Positions 8,438 through 10,796 of a stretch of DNA of 10,796 nucleotides are shown one piece after another. Every line of letters starts with the position of its first letter. Within the stretch, counting starts at the first letter, position 1. Position numbers and translations under genes: made by a program. Source of the DNA: Phoronis ovalis (taxonomy: Eukaryota; Phoronida; Phoronidae); the NCBI GenBank assembly GCA_028565635.1, contig JAOXYB010059823.1, positions 1 to 10,796 of the forward strand, written 5' to 3'. A model generated the notes under the pieces. It saw only the letters and a list, made by a program, of their open reading frames with translations, did no database searches and had not been told where the DNA came from.

Positions 8438-9220
8438 AACCTATGGGCTTCCTAGAACCACCTTTGAATCGTCCAGGTAGCGCTCTATCTTCGCGGCGAT
8501 AGAGGCAACGTTATGTGCCCTCTCGGGAACAAACATGGCTGCCAATCGGCCATATTGGAAGTAATCCGGGTCAATATTATACATAATATGTACTTTAACC
8601 TTTACTTATTCTGTACCGAATATGAAGCTAATCGGATAAAAACTGAAGCAGTTATGGTAAGACAAAGAAAGTGTTACGGACGGCAAAAAATGTTGAAGCT
8701 TCGTAACGGCATTTGAGCTACTTGTCAAGGTCATTTTAAAATGTCAGCTAGCTTATTACGGCCACCAACCTATAGTCTTCCTAGAACCACCTATGAATTG
8801 TCCAGGTAGGGCTTTATCTTCGCTGCTATATGTTACTTGTCCTCTCGAGAACAAATATGGCCGCCAGTCTGCCATACTGGAAGTAATCTAGGTCAAAATT
8901 ACACATAGCATGTACTGCGACCTGGACTTACTGTGCCGGAAACTGATCTGATAAAAACTGAAGCTGTTATTATGACGTGCAATCTCGAGAATCAACATGG
9001 CCATGTTGGAAGTAATCCGAGCCAATTAATATTACATATAACCTGTTCTTTGTCCTGTACTTACTGTGTACCGAATATGGAGCTGATCGGATTAAAACTA
9101 AAGCAGTTATTGGGAGACAAACAAGTGTTATGCACGACAAAAAATGTCCAAGAATCGTTACAGCGTTTGACCTACTTGTCAAGGTCATTTTAAAATGTCG
9201 CCTAGCCTATTACGCCCACC
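8438..9220. repeat. Higher-order repeat copy 2 (~783 bp)
   Basis: It has the same arrangement as copy 1: a full unit, then a unit with an internal partial duplication (CTCTCGAGAACAAAT near 8840, again as ATCTCGAGAATCAAC near 8981). The join word CTGTTATTATGACGTG is identical to that in copy 1. Confidence 0.75.
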
Positions 9221-9426
9221 AGTCTATGGCCTTCCGAGAACCACCTTTGAATCGTCCAGCTAACACTTCGTCTTCGCGGCTATAGACGCAACGTTACGAG
9301 CCCTCTCGGGAACAAACACGGCCGCCAGTCGGCCATATTGGAAGTAATCAAGGTCAAAAGTAAAATAGCCTGCACTTTGACCTGTATTTACCCTGTAGCG
9401 AATATGAAGCTGATCGGGTAAAACCT

Positions 9427-9532
9427 GAAGCTGTTATTGTGAGACAAAGGAAAGTGTTACATACGCCGACGACGACGACAAGGACGCCTACACTACGACA
9501 ATATGCCCATTCCACTATGGTGGATGGGCATA
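9427..9532. repeat. Hairpin-ended 106-bp module, copy 1
   Basis: It starts inside the last array unit at GAAGCTGTTATTG and continues as AGACAAAG, GTGTTACATA, a short run of GAC triplets and ACGCC. It ends in a near-perfect palindrome at 9502-9532, TATGCCCAT paired with ATGGGCATA around CCACTATGGTGG. Confidence 0.7.
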
Positions 9533-9625
9533 AAAAAGGAATACTACTTTTTGTCCATCTCCTAATTAAACTAAAATTAGGGACAATTACATCTATCAAG
9601 CAATCTGGTAAATTAACACTACCCA

Positions 9626-9731
9626 GAAGCTGTTATCGCAAGACAAAGTAAGTGTTACATATGACGACAACGACAACGATGCTGACGCCTTCGCTACGAC
9701 TATATGCCCAGCCACTATGTGGATGGGCATA
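9626..9731. repeat. Hairpin-ended 106-bp module, copy 2
   Basis: A direct repeat of 9427-9532 with the same length and order: GAAGCTGTTATCG, AGACAAAG, GTGTTACATA, GAC/AAC triplets, ACGCC. Its terminal hairpin is at 9703-9731 (TATGCCCA paired with TGGGCATA). The intervening 93 bases include a small CCTAATT/AATTAGG hairpin at 9561-9581. Confidence 0.7.
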
Positions 9732-10081
9732 ACAATCGATATTAATTATATTAATTTTAAATAATCGTTTATTGAATAAAATAATGCAGCAAAAAATCGA
9801 TTAACCTTAAAAATTGGTCAACAAAGCAATCAATCAACCGATGGCGATCCTTAGCGGACATACCTCTATCATTTTTTTATATTTTTAAATATAAAAAAGA
9901 GTTTAAAAACTCCTTTTTCAACTGCTAATACGTGCTTCATATTTATATATGATCGATTGCATGACCGTTTTTAATTAGTTCAAGTTCTCTTCTTACATAG
10001 TTGAAGGGTGATGTGAAACGTTAGTCACTTTAAAATGTGCTAACTTTAAATCTTATTTCAAAATCTGTATAGGTAACTTAC
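9732..10081. other. AT-rich intron with a strong AT hairpin
   Basis: No coding stretch is seen. At 9873-9898 there is a near-perfect palindrome of T and A runs (TTTTTTATAT paired with ATATAAAAAA), directly followed by GAGTTTAAAAACTC (9899-9912). On the minus strand this lies just downstream of the donor of the Cys-rich exon. Confidence 0.45.
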
Positions 10082-10236
10082 CATAGTCAAACGTTTCATT
10101 TACAAGTTCGGTCGTGTCCATGTTTCCGTGCAGATGTAAAGCACATAGTAAACAACACGCTTTGCACTGCGGTCGAGCACTATCACATGAATAACAAGGC
10201 CATGTTGGAAACCAAGTACATTCATTTGGGCGTGTC
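10082..10236 (-). CDS. Cys-rich exon of putative membrane receptor-like gene (5' part outside window)
   Basis: A consensus donor (GACTATG then gtaagt at 10081) and an acceptor (ttttctttgag, ending at 10237) bound 155 bases. Only one frame is open: it enters after the second base of a codon and leaves after the first. The 51 whole codons hold seven Cys spaced C-x7-C-x2-C-x6-C-x2-C-C-x2-C, three of the first eight residues after the first Cys being Trp, Pro or Phe. After that come a His/Leu stretch and an N-glycosylation sequon (Asn-Glu-Thr). The exit phase fits the acceptor at 5837, giving twelve Cys over the two exons. The entry phase means at least one more exon lies beyond 10796, which would hold the start and signal peptide. 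The family is not recognised; an extracellular disulfide-bonded module is the inference. Confidence 0.6.
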
Positions 10237-10796
10237 CTCAAAGAAAATTTCTCTAGAAAAGATCGCTCTACCTAGGATCCATTATGATATACGTGTTATA
10301 AACAAAATATACAAATAAGAGTTCTGAACACAATTAGGTCCTGTTTTTTCTAACGCTACTCGCTACTCTGGAAATGATTAACTCCTGGATTAAGTCATAC
10401 TTGAGGGAGTTTTCGCGAGCAGCGAGCATTCTCTTTTGGCGGCATTTGATTTTCTTTTTTTCTTTTTATTATTATCTTGCCGCGAGGCATAAAGAATGCT
10501 AAGAAAAGAATGTGATTGCAAGCTATCGTCTGCCCCATTCAGCTACGATTTCTCGTAATTTAATAGTTAAAAATTATCCAATCTAAGTGAATCGGAAATG
10601 GAAATGATCTTCAGCTGAGTCATACTTCCAACGGACTGCACATCAACCATGTGTCTATTGTCCGTATTAACATTTTTATGGGTTTTTTTATCCTCATCTA
10701 AGCGAACATTTTTGTTTCTAGTATATATCGCACATATGTAACCTTGTTTGTTTTATATTATGTACATGTACAATTTGTTATGTACATGTATTATGT
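10237..10796. other. Intronic or flanking DNA with small repeats
   Basis: No gene is supported. CGCTACTCGCTACTC (about 10354-10368) and GCGAGCAGCGAGCATTC (about 10416-10432) are inverted relatives that could pair. GGAAATGAT followed by GTCATACTT occurs twice (near 10370 and 10598), the copies about 225 bases apart. At the right edge TTATGTACATGTA occurs twice (about 10758 and 10778), a 20-base-period tandem repeat that may continue beyond the window. Confidence 0.4.

Larger units (their letters stand above)
7319..9457. repeat. Tandem array of ~325-bp units with ~790-bp higher-order structure
   Basis: The anchor word AACCTATGGCCTTC and its variants recur at 7324, 7640, 7963, 8438, 8767 and 9221. 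Spacings are 316, 323, 475, 329 and 454. Other anchors, ATAAAACTGAAGCAGTTATT, GGCCATATTGGAAGTAAT and GACCTACTTGTCAAGGTCAT, recur with the same rhythm. The two long spacings each contain one full unit plus a partial repeat of about 140-150 bases, joined at the same breakpoint (CTGTTATTATGACGTG) near 8189 and 8979. The last unit breaks off after GTGTTACATA near 9460. Short open frames inside are periodic by-products of the repeat, not genes. Confidence 0.88.

Noticed and set aside
7614-9193. Several 60-90-codon frames in the tandem array
   Set aside because: They recur with the repeat period in corresponding positions and are broken in other units, so they reflect unit sequence and not genes.
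7319-9457. CRISPR-like array
   Set aside because: Units are ~325 bp and similar throughout, with no short direct repeats separated by unique spacers, and the context is a eukaryotic intron.
9354-9651. Overlapping plus and minus frames of 70-80 codons at the array edge
   Set aside because: They cover the GAC-triplet hairpin module and repeat sequence, have periodic Thr/Arg-rich or Val-rich translations, and show no domain.
6880-9731. A large transposon bounded by ATGCCCATCCA and TGGATGGGCAT
   Set aside because: An 11-base inverted match is expected several times by chance in 10 kb. There is no target duplication, and the right-hand copy is better explained by its local hairpin.

Overview
The window looks like animal nuclear DNA, most probably from a mollusc and perhaps a bivalve. 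It is AT-rich, genes are sparse and intron-split, there are no operons or bacterial ribosome sites, and much of the sequence is repeats and small non-autonomous DNA transposons. The mollusc assignment is an inference from the style of the repeats and of the immunoglobulin-like gene, not from a database match. All convincing coding sequence is on the minus strand.

Layout, left to right. Positions 233-1732 (-) hold an apparently intronless coding region for a 499-residue secreted or surface glycoprotein with a signal peptide, three immunoglobulin-like domains and a Ser/Thr-rich stalk. Positions 1733-3002 are AT-rich non-coding DNA. Three exons (10236-10082, 5836-5705 and 3846-3311, minus strand) have consensus splice sites and matching phases. 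They can be read as the 3' part of one gene for a type I membrane protein: two Cys-rich extracellular segments, a Pro/basic juxtamembrane stretch, one membrane helix and a cytoplasmic tail ending in an acidic Ser/Asp/Glu tract. The family is not recognised; the Cys spacing is loosely TNF-receptor/EGF-like. Two more stop-free stretches on the same strand (5163-5378 and 3003-3316) sit behind good acceptor sites and could be alternative exons or exon relics.

The introns of this putative gene carry most of the structure. At 4081-4742 lies a 654-bp foldback element flanked by TTAA, whose two arms pair over nearly its whole length. A related copy of the flanking DNA, in inverted orientation at 5577-5682, still has the uninterrupted TTAA, so the window contains its own empty site. 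At 6240-6345 is a 106-bp inverted-repeat element with perfect 10-bp flanking direct repeats. From 7082 to 9731 runs a repeat block: degenerate ~32-bp repeats, then a ~2.1-kb array of ~325-bp units organised into a ~790-bp higher-order repeat, then two copies of a 106-bp hairpin-ended module.

No operon-like or defence-like system is visible. The best leads are the receptor-like gene model, the foldback element with its empty site, and the higher-order structure of the tandem array.
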